A DNA stretch of 64,000 nt, taken from positions 1-64,000 of the forward strand of contig JAEUWP010000316.1 of NCBI GenBank assembly GCA_018524725.1. Direction: 5' to 3'. Shown in pieces: positions 22,862 to 33,420 of the stretch. The position numbers and the translations under genes are program-made. A model generated the notes under the pieces. It did not search any database. It was not told where the DNA came from and saw only the letters and a program-made list of their open reading frames with translations. Each line of letters begins with the position of its first letter. Position 1 is the stretch's first letter. The stretch comes from Podaxis mareebaensis (Eukaryota > Basidiomycota > Agaricomycetes > Agaricales > Agaricaceae).

Positions 22862-25800
22862 CTAAGCAACAGTAAAGGTGCCCGAAGTACCGGTGAAAGA
22901 GGATATGGAGCCAATGAGGGGCTTAGAGTCTCCGAAGTATCTGATGCGGTAAGATCCGGCTGGAGAGTTCAGTCTCAGCAAGACGAAGCCATAGGTACAG
23001 CGTGGATCATTTACCAGGAGTGTCACTTTCAATAGTCCTGCACGCCCATCCATTCTCAGTTCCATTTCATTTCGAGGGGAGGCTATACCAACGGAACCTA
23101 CCAGGTTATATCAACTGTGCTCATTCCTGTGATCTACGATAACGATCAAGTCAAAAAGGGGTTAAGTCAATGAAAGCCACCCTTGTACCGTATTAGTCCT
23201 TGTCCAACGATAGATAGTTGAAGGGTGTGAATCCGTCCGGACAATCTTCCACTGGTTCCCAGAGACAAGCTGTTCGACGGTCAAGAATGTACCCTCGAGG
23301 CGGAGGTTGTTCTGGAAAGCCCAGATTAAGATCATCGCTAAACGAAGGGTTCCAAGAACCACATACTCGAGGATTAGCTCCGACGAACTGGACGTGAACG
23401 GTATCACCTTTGCGATACGGGGTTGAGTTCACATCAGCTAGGACTGAGCCGAAGCTCTTTCCAATGGGCGCCGCATCGAAGACAACGCCAGCCTATAGTC
23501 ATTTAAAACTTCATGCACACGTGTCGGAAAAGCATAACGTACCCGTAATGATATGGCCTTAGATGTTTGTTCGGCAGGAGGCGCGTCTGAGGAGGGAGTT
23601 CCTGATGCACTATCAGCCAAGAACTGGACCATGCTTGAATACTTGTCGATATATGCATCGAGGGTCCCTGGGATAGAATTCGATGTTAGCGCTGCATCCC
23701 GCCAGGAGCCCAAGGTAGGGACAGGAGCGTGACAAGAACAGAAGCGCTTACACTTTCCAAAGATAGTGCTAGCGCCTTCATAGCGCTGAACTGCGTATTC
23801 TTCCGGGGTGGTGACATAATGAGCATAGGTATTGGCTGGTCCCGCGATAACAACGTAGGCATCCGTGCCGAGGACACCAGAAGATATAAGTTTAGCGCGG
23901 AGAGCTTCTCTAGAGAACGGAAGCAGAAAGTAATTAGAGGCATTATGGGGATACCGTAAACAGAGATCAAGCCACATAGGGTTTATTTGCCCATAAGAGT
24001 GGTCAAGCGACAATTGGGTAAACGAGGGATCTTGTGATATGGAGTCGACAAAAAAGGAAAGGGGTTCGTACCTCATTCTCCTGCCAGCCATTGTGGTCAT
24101 TTCACCTGATCATCACCGGGTATGAGCGAGCGCGTATAATCGACGCCGACAGAATTGAAAGAACTTGCCTGGTATTATGAGTACCACTGCATGAGGCATG
24201 ACCGTCAGCTACTGTCAATCAGCCCAGGGGGACGGAGAGGGCCTCTCGTAACCGAGGCATTCTCCAGGTTAAATGAACACTCACCAAGGTTCCCTATACG
24301 AAGCATCTGAATGTCCACTGTGCTAGGAGACCATTCGTATGGCGTGTGGGCAAATCCCTGTCCAAGCGCATTGACAGAAAATAGTTGAGAAGTCAACATA
24401 GTGTGCGGCCGCGAACATGTCGGTCTCGAAGACATACTGAGTTAAGCAAAATGGGTTTGGGACTTTGACAAGCCTTCTGCTCGTCAGACGGCAGAGGTGT
24501 TACAGCGCCTGGAGATAGGGTCAGAAAAGACTGATTGCATCACAAGCTTAAACTCTAGCGCCAAAAGGCGTATTGAACAAACCTTTGACAAGCTCCCAGA
24601 ACGGGTTTCTGGTTCACAAGAAGATAGAGATTCGTTAGCATGTGCCTGTGAAAGGATGGCCTAGAACCTACTGGCTCGTCGAGTTGTCGCCCTGGACGAA
24701 GTCAAATGCCCCCGGTCCATCACTCGAGTTAAAAGTCAGAATATAGCCAGAAGATCATGTCCACCAGAGCCAGGATATCATTCACTCACGTTGTGCCACC
24801 CGCGAATGAAAAGCCTAGCGTATGGGGATTCAATGACAGGGAATTCTGGACGGCAGAAGCACATACCCAGAGCGGCAGGACATGTCGATACGGATGTTCC
24901 GTTGGGAAGTGTGAATGTATGGGAAGCCCTAAATGCCATCAAGTCGGCGTCCGATAAAAATATCAGCGCAGTTGAACCACAGATCCATCGATGGTGGAGG
25001 AGACCCACATGTTTAGATATGCATGCACACTCTTAACCGTGCCGGACACAGGTGTCAGTTGACCATTCATGATTCTTTGCGTGCCTTGGAATTGTAGGTC
25101 GCCAATAATGCGGTTGCTCTCGAAGTCGGAAATTCGGAAACCAGGACCGCTGGGATAGGTTGGTTGGCGATTCGCATCTAGAACTATGTTGCACACACCG
25201 GCCATGGCAATCTTGGACTTTTCCGCCGCAAGTTGCATGAACAGGGTCACACGGCTGTCCATCCCATTCTTCTCCGGGACTTTCACAAAACGCACCAAGT
25301 CTGGGAGAATGTTAGAACACATCAATATTTTTCTCGACGCGCCGGAAGTACTAACGTATTCGGGCTCGTGTCGCCGACATTAGCTTTTATTCTGTTGTCA
25401 ACACAGACAGCTGAAAACATATCATGGGACTAGAACTCACATTGAGTGAAGCCAGCAACGAAAGATGTATTTCCTGGTGCGGCATTGGGTTCGACAAGCG
25501 CTAAGACATAAAATAAGTACCTAACCAAGCGCTCCTGTGCTTCTTGGGCCGAGAAATCTCCACTTACCCTCATAGAGATATGCAGCCATTCCCTTGTTGT
25601 CAGTGCTGACTAATGTGTTATTCTGTCAAGATGATTTTCAGTGCGTCTACGGTGACTGGCGATCCGCCGGTAGGCCCATACGTTATAGAGGCTAGTGCCG
25701 TGCACCGCGAAGAAACTCAAGAATCCTCGAGCATTGCCACTGTTATCATCGAATCGCAGAAGTGTCATATCCTTGTCTTGATCGAACTCGTACCGGGCCC

Positions 25801-26758
25801 GTTCAGATGCCGGATTCGCGAGGTAAGCATTGGGAGACCTGTTGATGTTCGCATCGAGGATAGTTGTATTGCCGAGGCTCAAGCGTCCAGGGGCAAGGTT
25901 TGCGTGAGCACGTTGCACTGCACGAACGGTACCGGCAACGATGGCGTCCGCGGTTTCCTTGACATAGCCGAGCGACGTAACTTGTGGAAGCAGGTTCTCG
26001 AGATAGCCGCCCACACCGGCATGTTGATGGGTGCCAACAAAGGCGATATTATCATTCGTATAGACTCCCGGGAATTGGGTGGCCAACTGATTCACAATTG
26101 ATCTTCGAACTCCCGTGTCACCCATAGCAATATCTACGAACGCCGACATCAGCTACTAATGGTCAAGTCACTCCGCATAAAATTCGCAGCCAAGGCCTCG
26201 ACTCCCTTGTCAAGTTAAATTTGTCCAATAGGACGAATCCCACGGAGCGGTGAAGTCCTTGTATGGGAACACCCGATTTGGACTCGAGGAAGAACATACC
26301 AGCATTGATGAAGACGATCCTATTCTGGGGCCTCGAAGCATCGGCTACGATGAATGCCCGACTACGCTGCCTCATGTGCAGTCCGGTGTCCGTCTGCGAG
26401 AGCGATGCATACCCCTATCGCGTCACAAGATCATGTCAGAGTATATATTGGATATAGTGGTTTATATCTGTTACCATCATATTGGTTTCCACAACAGGAC
26501 TTGATGAGGCATCAGTAAACTCGCCACTGTTGAAAATGTCTAGTTGAGAAGATTCACCCTGTGATATCCCCAATTCCTGGAACGATCATCGCGAACTAGT
26601 CTCAGCACTGGAATTGTCTTTCGAAAGTGTCAATCAAGCCACGGACCTAATCCAAGCAAATATTGCGCATTTGCTCCTCGTACGCCCCCAAAGACCCCAT
26701 TAGGAAGCACGGATGACGAAGCTAGAAGGGCAGTTAGGTAGAAAAAAGCTCCCGCCAT
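22862..26758 (-). CDS. neutral ceramidase (secreted)
   Basis: Reconstructed as 25 exons, 717 aa, every junction in phase. A signal peptide (MAGAFFYLTALLASS) leads into the neutral/alkaline ceramidase domain. Zinc-binding histidines are seen at GTHQHAG (126, 128) and FAVHGTSL (235). The nucleophile serine is Ser286 in the NVGDTSPN motif, and a conserved EMTTMAGRRMR block lies near 237 residues before the C-terminal immunoglobulin-like domain (GTYRIRY-type strand, end GTFTVA). The enzyme hydrolyses ceramide to sphingosine and fatty acid, at the surface or outside the cell. Several exons are tiny: 26576-26558 (19 nt), 26499-26475 (25 nt), 24814-24790 (25 nt), 24186-24169 (18 nt), 23037-23015 (23 nt). 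The intron after 24169 has a GC donor. An upstream in-frame ATG at 26830 is possible, but the signal peptide favours 26758. Confidence 0.93.
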
Positions 26759-27452
26759 GGAGTTGTAAAGGTTCTCTAGGCAATTCCAGAAATCCAACGG
26801 CAGCGCACTGTAGTAAGAGAGCAAGGGCATGGTGTCGAGCGACTTGGGCTTTTAACTGAATTCTTTGGCGTCGCTCCTCAAGGCCATGCGAAAAGAGCCC
26901 CTATGGAAGGGACTGCAGAGGAGGGAGAGGTAAGAAGAGCACATGCAACCATCACACGGCCACGTCAAGTGCCCACGGTCTTACCTCGCTATTGGACCGA
27001 AGCTAAACAATTTTAGCGAGTTCTCAATAATACACTATAAAAACTTCGAAATATATACCTTCCTTCAGACATGCAACCGAACAGAACGACCGGTAGGCAC
27101 TGTGCCTCGAATTATCGAGGGCTTTTAGACCCAGGAAGGAACGAGTTCGGTAAGTTGATATCTAACTTCACTGATACAAGGGAACCTATAGTCATAGGGC
27201 GTTACGGCATATCCCACGTGGGACAAAATAGGAGGCAAAGAATCCCACACCACTTAAGTAGGTGTCTGGGGAAGCAAACGCTCCAGAATACAACGAAATC
27301 AAAAGAAGTCGGAGTCATAATCACGAGCCAGCAAGAAAAAAAACAAAGAGACCATCATCCTTTGTGTCATACGTCGTAAAAGAAGCAAGGAAAGAAAGAA
27401 AAAGAAACAAGGGTTCGAACAATGTCAGTGACTTAGAACCTCAATACGCTGA
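26759..27452. other. intergenic, no gene seen
   Basis: Upstream of ceramidase and downstream of the F-box gene. The A-rich frame near 27262-27486 is low-complexity and unsupported. Confidence 0.45.
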
Positions 27453-29165
27453 TCAGCCAGAAGAGGTAACATATGGAGACAAATGAGATGATCGCCGGCG
27501 AAAGATAAAAGAGGCCGAATGTCTCGTGACCATGAACGGACTTTCCCTCGAGCACGTCCCTTGACCAGCATCGAGTTTAGGAGAATGAGAGGATGAAAAG
27601 TCATACTTCACGAACATAAGATTCGCAGTACGCTTTTTTTCTGCCAGTCTCATCCGGCATGCGATCATCTTCCCAATGCGATACACGAATTCCGGTTTTG
27701 CTAGACCTTCAAAGGATAGCGATTGGAGGTGAACGAGGAACGGGAGAAGGTTGACAGCATCAGTTGAACCAAGATAATCGAGGAGTTGTTCTGTCGGACC
27801 CGTAGGAACGGACAAGGTGAGCGAAGTCAGCGCAGTCGCTTCTCTCAGCTCCTCCAGAAGTTCGGTGGCCTTGATGTTGTCGCATTTAAGCTCCAAAGAC
27901 TCTAACGAAGGGACTCGAGACAGGAAGTGCCCAACGGCGTAATGATCCCATTGTCTGCCGTTCGCGACCGAGTGCACAATAAGGGATTTCAGATTGGGCA
28001 CAAACAGGTTGCTGAAGAATCTGGCGAGGCCTTTCTGCGTGCCGTCGCGCAAGGGTTCGGCGATAACTGTCAATGAGCGCAGTTGCGAGTGGTATACTGT
28101 TGGGAGGGTGGTCCAGGGTTCACTCGTCCCTATGTGGAAAATACATTCTTGTACGTTAGGTACAAGGTCGAGGGCAGTGAGACACGAAAGTATCGAGGCG
28201 GGAGTGTGTTTATGTAGGTTGAACCTGAGGCGAGTGATTTGGGCCAGTGGTACAGTGATCATCGAAAAGGATGTGTTGTAATCCAGTGATACACTCCGCA
28301 GAAGCGGTGCTTCTTCAAATAAATCCACCACCAGGCTAGGCGAAATAGATCCACGGGATGTATTCACCACTAGGCTTTGAAGAGACGGGAGTTCGTGACG
28401 GATTGGTTCAAAACCTGTCCATGGCAAATGGGAGGCCGGCACCATCAAATAAAGGTCTTTCCAGCGTCTCGACGACAAACACAACTCATGCAACGCCTCG
28501 TTCTCGCTCCAGTCGAGAGGAGGGTATGTCTTCGGGTAATCATCAGGTTTCGCTTCCACGACGGCAACTGTCAGCGGGAGGCCACCCGACCTCTGGATCC
28601 ACAGTCGGATGAGGGCATGCTGAGATGCATTGCAACCTTTATACGTCATTCTGATGGTGGTCCATAGTTGTGGCGTAGCGATGGCGATTCGCCGCCAAGC
28701 GCTACACACTTGAGTCAAAACCAAAGGCCCCTCCCTCGGATCGAAACTATCTTCCACTTCCGGAAAACGGTGGTGCCTTGACCCTCGAGGGCAATACTTG
28801 AAGATTTCCGCCCATACCTCGGGATACACCCGCCTCGCAGGAGTCAGAAACGCCTGATGGGTACCAATGAATTCTTGAAGGGCTCGATACTCCCCTTGTA
28901 GTTGCGCCAATACACTGCTCACACGCCGAATTTCCTCCTCAAGCCTCCTTACGTCCACCATGGCAATGTGAATCGCACCGCGAATCGATTGGCCCTGTTC
29001 CTCTGTCGGGACGGCATTCGAGCCAAGCAACTGTGGAATGGGGGAAAGAGGGACGATGGTTGCTCCAGTGAGGGTGGTCCCGCAATGACGACAAATCGAA
29101 GTAGGAATTTCTGTGGGATAGATTGCCTTGTGTAGTGCGCTATGAGTGTGGAAGAGCGTAGACAT
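27453..29165 (-). CDS. F-box protein with leucine-rich C-terminus
   Basis: Single exon, 570 aa from the ATG at 29165; the open frame continues to 29270 (605 aa), but that part looks like leader. A CRHC zinc-ribbon-like pair (25-28) is followed by a coiled coil (about 69-100, VRRLEEEIRRVSSVLAQLQ). The basidiomycete F-box begins at about residue 105 (LTPARRVYPEVWAEIF) and includes LTQVCSAWRRIAIATPQLW. The remaining 400 residues show irregular leucine-rich repeats (for example VPSLESLELKCDNI). Such proteins form large families in mushrooms and are thought to select substrates for SCF ubiquitin ligases. The particular target is unknown. Confidence 0.85.
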   Translation of the reverse strand: MSTLFHTHSALHKAIYPTEIPTSICRHCGTTLTGATIVPLSPIPQLLGSNAVPTEEQGQSIRGAIHIAMVDVRRLEEEIRRVSSVLAQLQGEYRALQEFIGTHQAFLTPARRVYPEVWAEIFKYCPRGSRHHRFPEVEDSFDPREGPLVLTQVCSAWRRIAIATPQLWTTIRMTYKGCNASQHALIRLWIQRSGGLPLTVAVVEAKPDDYPKTYPPLDWSENEALHELCLSSRRWKDLYLMVPASHLPWTGFEPIRHELPSLQSLVVNTSRGSISPSLVVDLFEEAPLLRSVSLDYNTSFSMITVPLAQITRLRFNLHKHTPASILSCLTALDLVPNVQECIFHIGTSEPWTTLPTVYHSQLRSLTVIAEPLRDGTQKGLARFFSNLFVPNLKSLIVHSVANGRQWDHYAVGHFLSRVPSLESLELKCDNIKATELLEELREATALTSLTLSVPTGPTEQLLDYLGSTDAVNLLPFLVHLQSLSFEGLAKPEFVYRIGKMIACRMRLAEKKRTANLMFVKYDFSSSHSPKLDAGQGTCSRESPFMVTRHSASFIFRRRSSHLSPYVTSSG

Positions 29166-29270
29166 CTGTGAAGTCTTCGTTTGAGATTTTCCATGGGCAA
29201 AGTGGAGAAGAGAACAGAAAATGCTGCTGCTCACCGCAGAGTACAAGACCGAGGATGTGGTATACTGCAA

Positions 29271-31394
29271 CTTGGGAGTTGGGTTTCGGAGCTTCCAATG
29301 CGTTGTTCATAACCTCCTGGCAAGGTTTGTAGGACCGAATAACGCCAGATGCCAGGAACCGAGAGGAAGAAAGGTTGTATGGCCACAGGCCCATCACGGA
29401 ACTTTGGAAAACCCGACTGCCCGATAGAGTTTCCGGGGCTTGTTCGTCGACGGTATCGAAAACCGCCTGTTTACCACCTGAGCTGATCACGGTCCACAGC
29501 CTCCCACGTTTAGAATGACATGAAAAATGCAAGCAAGCGAGACTGGTAATGTCTTCCCATTAGAGCCTGGTAAGTAGTGACGTGAATGGTGAGTCAAATT
29601 GTAGGTCAAATGAGCAGGTAAGCATTCATACTTACCACCTCATGGTTTTGGCAATGCACATTTAACTGCAGCACTCAAAGGACAATGTATCTAGTCTGAT
29701 GGGCAGCTGCAGTCTTCGGTTCAGGCTGCCGGGTCTCCGGAACTGGCACTCGTCATGCAGAAGCCCTTGCGCTGTCCCCGGTATTCTCGGGCTTACCATT
29801 TTCCTCCGGGTGGCAAAAGGTCAAAGTCTTCATGTTGATATTCCCCAAGGATATTTGCCCGCGACGGTTTTCTTGTCGTTTCTGATGCAAAATTCCGGTG
29901 TTTATGATCCCGAAGCGCCTAACGAAGGTTCTCGCCGCGGAAGGCGGTGGTTCGCGTGGACCCGGCCAACGTGCATCTCGTGTCGCCGGTTTTTACTTGT
30001 AGGCTTATCATATCAAAACTACGCAAGCCATTGGTATTTTGGCAGCTTCAGACTTCGGATGAGTCATCACAAGCACTTCAGGGGCTCCCAAGCTGGCGTG
30101 TTTCCTCAGAGCACTCGACTATTCTTTGATCAATGGCACTGATCACAATAGCATTTGGCCACGGGAGGCAGCTGTTGGCTCTTGGAAATGCGGGGCCTTT
30201 GTCAGCATAAATATCCAAGAGGATGTGGAACGTCTCCTAGCTCAGGAGATGGTCGGCCGCTAGCAGGGAAGTGGTCATCAACGGGACACTGCGTTGTGGC
30301 CTATGGTAGCTGCAGAGTCACCTTCGAGGCACTCATAGAGGGCTCCTGAGAGATTTAGGAATCCTCACCTCGCCCTAGGAGAGGGCCTCGAGGTTGGGAG
30401 AAGTGACTGGGTCACGAATGCTCTCGTCTCCCTCGACTATCGACCAGGTAGCGATTGAGGTGAAGAATGCCAACGGTACTACCCAGATTTGAGATGGGGG
30501 CAAACCAGTACAAGAGGCTAGGGCTGCGCTACGCTGACTGAGATTCGCGTCGAGTTGAAGAAGAGGAACTAAGGGGAGGTTTCATGAGAGGCTGGCGGTG
30601 GACGGATGGAGGAAAGAGAGTTTGACAGTTTGGCGCACTGGAGCTGAGCTGCTCTTTGTTGTGACGACTGATTCACGAGACATAAGTCATTCATCACAGC
30701 CGGACCGAGTCGGAGTTTTGCCTGAAACTCTTAATGTTCAAGGCTGCGGAAGGGCAAGGGTAGCGAGGAGCGGTATGAAAGAAGTGGTCGCACAGCCCTC
30801 TGAAAAATCACAAACGAACGGCTTTCATTCTGACGCTTCTTCCGCTAGTTAGTCAATGACCCACCAAAGGACGCGTTTGGTTGGGGTTAGGACAGGGAAT
30901 GAACGTAGATATCGTTATGCATAAGCTCAGACGTTATTATCGCCAATTACTACCGTCAGTTCGAAGGTCAGAAACTTCATGCGAGGCCATCGACTATAGA
31001 CCGTATAACACAGGCTACGTTGATATGTATTCCTAATATGTTTTCGTCTGCCAACACACAGCCGTAAATACCTACCAGGTCGATTCCCTATACTGATGGA
31101 AAATTGTGAAGTATTCTTAGTGTTCATCTCCGATTGTATAATTTTAAGGAGGAAGTCCATGGTCCCAAAAAGGCTAAATAACATCGAGCAAAAAGCATCC
31201 AGCTTCCCGGAGCATCTATGGGAAACACAACATACCGGACAGTGATTCCAGGTCTGGGATGAACATAATCAAAGTGCCGGGTGGCTGTGTATTGATAGGC
31301 GCATAAAGTTTCCAAAAATGGTCTTCCCACGGATTTCGTGCCCCTCGCGGGCTGAGGTTATGGGCGTTGACTCTTACCACAGTATTGGACGACG
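29271..31394. other. intergenic, no gene seen
   Basis: Frames at 29699-30142 (+) and 30598-30852 (+) are open but match nothing recognised and lack good splice partners. Confidence 0.4.
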
Positions 31395-32763
31395 ATGAAC
31401 AAATACGACAACATTCTTCAGACCCTTTCTCAACAACCAAAATGGTCATTGCAGAATGAGTCGGTGAGTCCTCTTTGGGTTGGAGGTATAGTCAAAATTT
31501 GACATGTGCAACAGGACCTTTTGGAACCCTTCACATATACGGCCGCGAACCCAGGCAAAGAAATTCGTGGAAAGCTTATAGAAGCGTTTAATCTTTGGCT
31601 CGAAGTCCCTCCAGCGGAACTATCTGTCATCGCTAAGATTGTCAACATGCTCCATACGGCTAGCCTCATGTATGCCGACTCACAATTCTATGATGAGTCC
31701 GAGCTTAGAAAACGGCCAGGGTAGATGACATAGAAGATGATTCGCAGTTACGTAGAGGGAAACCAGGTTGGTGATCCCATGTCCGTAGCGGTTTTTTCCG
31801 TCTAACGAGTCCTCTAGTTGCACATAAAATCTATGGCATTCCCCAAACCATCAATAGCGCTAACTACGTATACTTCCTCGCATATCAAGAACTCTTCGCC
31901 TTGAGGCGGAATTCTTCGAAGGCTTCAGATCTTGATGCCCTGGTAACATGTCCGTTATCCTTGCCTTCGCGATGTTCTTATTGCTCAGCGAAAGTTTCTA
32001 CAGCCGAATTGTTGTCCTTGCACCGTGGCCAAGGTCTAGAAATTCTATGGCGTGATTCTTTACGATGCCCAAGCGAGGAAGAATATATTCAAATGGTGAA
32101 CAATAGTAAGTATGTGGTTATGTGCATTGGTCTTGACTTCAATAGTCCATAGAAACGGGAGGCCTGCTGCGGATTGGTATTAAGCTCATGATGGCGTGTG
32201 CAACCCAGAACATGGACATGTGAGTCAGGCTCCAGCCCTCCGACTCATCTGACTGAATGCGCACCGAAGTGATTACATACCTCTCGTGAATCTAATTGGT
32301 GTCTTCTTCCAGATCCGTGACGACTTGATGAACTTGCAGAGTACGGAGGTCAGTTTTCGTTTTCTCCACAGAGGTCATACTTCCTCTGATGCAACATATT
32401 CAGTATACGTCGAATAAAGGATTCGCAGAAGACCTCACAGAAGGGAAATTCTCCTTCCCCGTAGTGCATGGTATCCATGCCGATACCTCTAATCGACAGA
32501 TATTGAGTGAGTAATGATCCCTGTCCTTTCACGGTCGTCGTTGATGTGATCCAGACGTCCTGCAAAAACGACCAACGACTCCTACCCTCAAGATCCACAC
32601 GATATCCTACTTGCGGGATCGGACTAATTCTTTCAAGTACACCCTCTCTGTCTTGGACAACCTCGAATCGCAAACTCGTCAAGAGATTAAGCGACTGGGA
32701 GGCAATGAGCGGCTGGAGAAACTGATGGATCTTTTACACGTAGACTCAGATAAGTTTGCATAA
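31395..32763 (+). CDS. geranylgeranyl diphosphate synthase (polyprenyl synthetase family)
   Basis: Nine exons (31395-31463, 31515-31669, 31720-31766, 31818-31949, 32004-32105, 32153-32219, 32270-32348, 32404-32506, 32555-32763), 320 aa. The first Asp-rich motif DDIED is at 77-81, the second DD (QIRDDLMN) at 208-212, and the chain-length and substrate blocks [28 protein letters not shown] and [11 protein letters not shown] are all present. The enzyme condenses farnesyl diphosphate with isopentenyl diphosphate to GGPP, used for protein prenylation and diterpenes. Length and motifs fit the single-copy housekeeping form; no terpene cyclase lies nearby. The exon 4 donor (GTCCGT at 31950) was chosen over a nearer GTAACA because only it keeps the frame and restores the family sequence. 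Confidence 0.93.
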
Positions 32764-33420
32764 TGTACTTCTCTGCATTCTGACTTGATCGATGTTTCTA
32801 ATCAGATATTCTGTTGAGTATGTGTATCGTATTTGCCAAAATCGGTAAACATTCATTTCGTGCCCTATGACACACTTGAATCCCTTGCGAGGTTTTCGTC
32901 GTTCTACCGCCAGCGGATCGTTTCCCGTAGCAGCGGAAAGTACGTCAAGAGGTATTCTCCCCCTGCACAGTGCGAATCTTGTCGACAGAGAGCCATACTG
33001 TAAACGTCTGTATGGTGGCAACGTAACGCGCAACGCAGGCCCCCATCCATTGCCTATTTTGCCTACCGTAATGTGTAATGCCAAAGGTGCTGCTACGAAG
33101 AATAAATTCCAAGAAACATTCAGTCTTGCTCGAGGCACTACTCTAAACACATATATGGTGGCAACACTCGGCAGGTGTGTTGAACAGTCTATACTCTAAG
33201 ATTGAAGCTGCTACATCCATATTGTTTAGCCAGTTCGATACTTAGGAGGGTTGCCTAAATGAACGAAGTGTGGCGTGTTACCCTGGGACTGTTGCTATTG
33301 CAGAACCATCCAGGGGTGTAACACACCCACTGGGCGTTGCCACCATACGCATGTTTACAGTATACCAGCAACTTGCAATCCTGTGCGCGTAGAATCTCCC
33401 AGTCAAGCTCCGAATTCTCG
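32764..33420. other. intergenic stretch holding a short inverted-repeat element
   Basis: Lies between the GGPP synthase stop and the dynamin start. It contains the 32996-33362 repeat element. Frames here on both strands pass through the repeat and are not supported as genes. Confidence 0.5.
32996..33362. mobile_element. MITE-like 367-bp sequence with 28-bp inverted ends and an internal copy
   Basis: 32996-33023 and the reverse complement of 33335-33362 agree at 25 of 28 positions and share the core GTATGGTGGCAACG. A third, partial copy in direct orientation lies inside, at about 33140-33167 (TATGGTGGCAAC). The body encodes nothing. A TA dinucleotide stands at each end. The structure fits a small non-autonomous transposon inserted just upstream of the dynamin-like gene. 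Confidence 0.5.

Noticed and set aside
29699..30142. 147-codon plus-strand frame
   Set aside because: Composition is not family-like and a second frame is open over the same bases.
32746..33150. 134-codon minus-strand frame next to GGPP synthase
   Set aside because: Runs through the inverted-repeat element and antisense to the synthase end; no domain.
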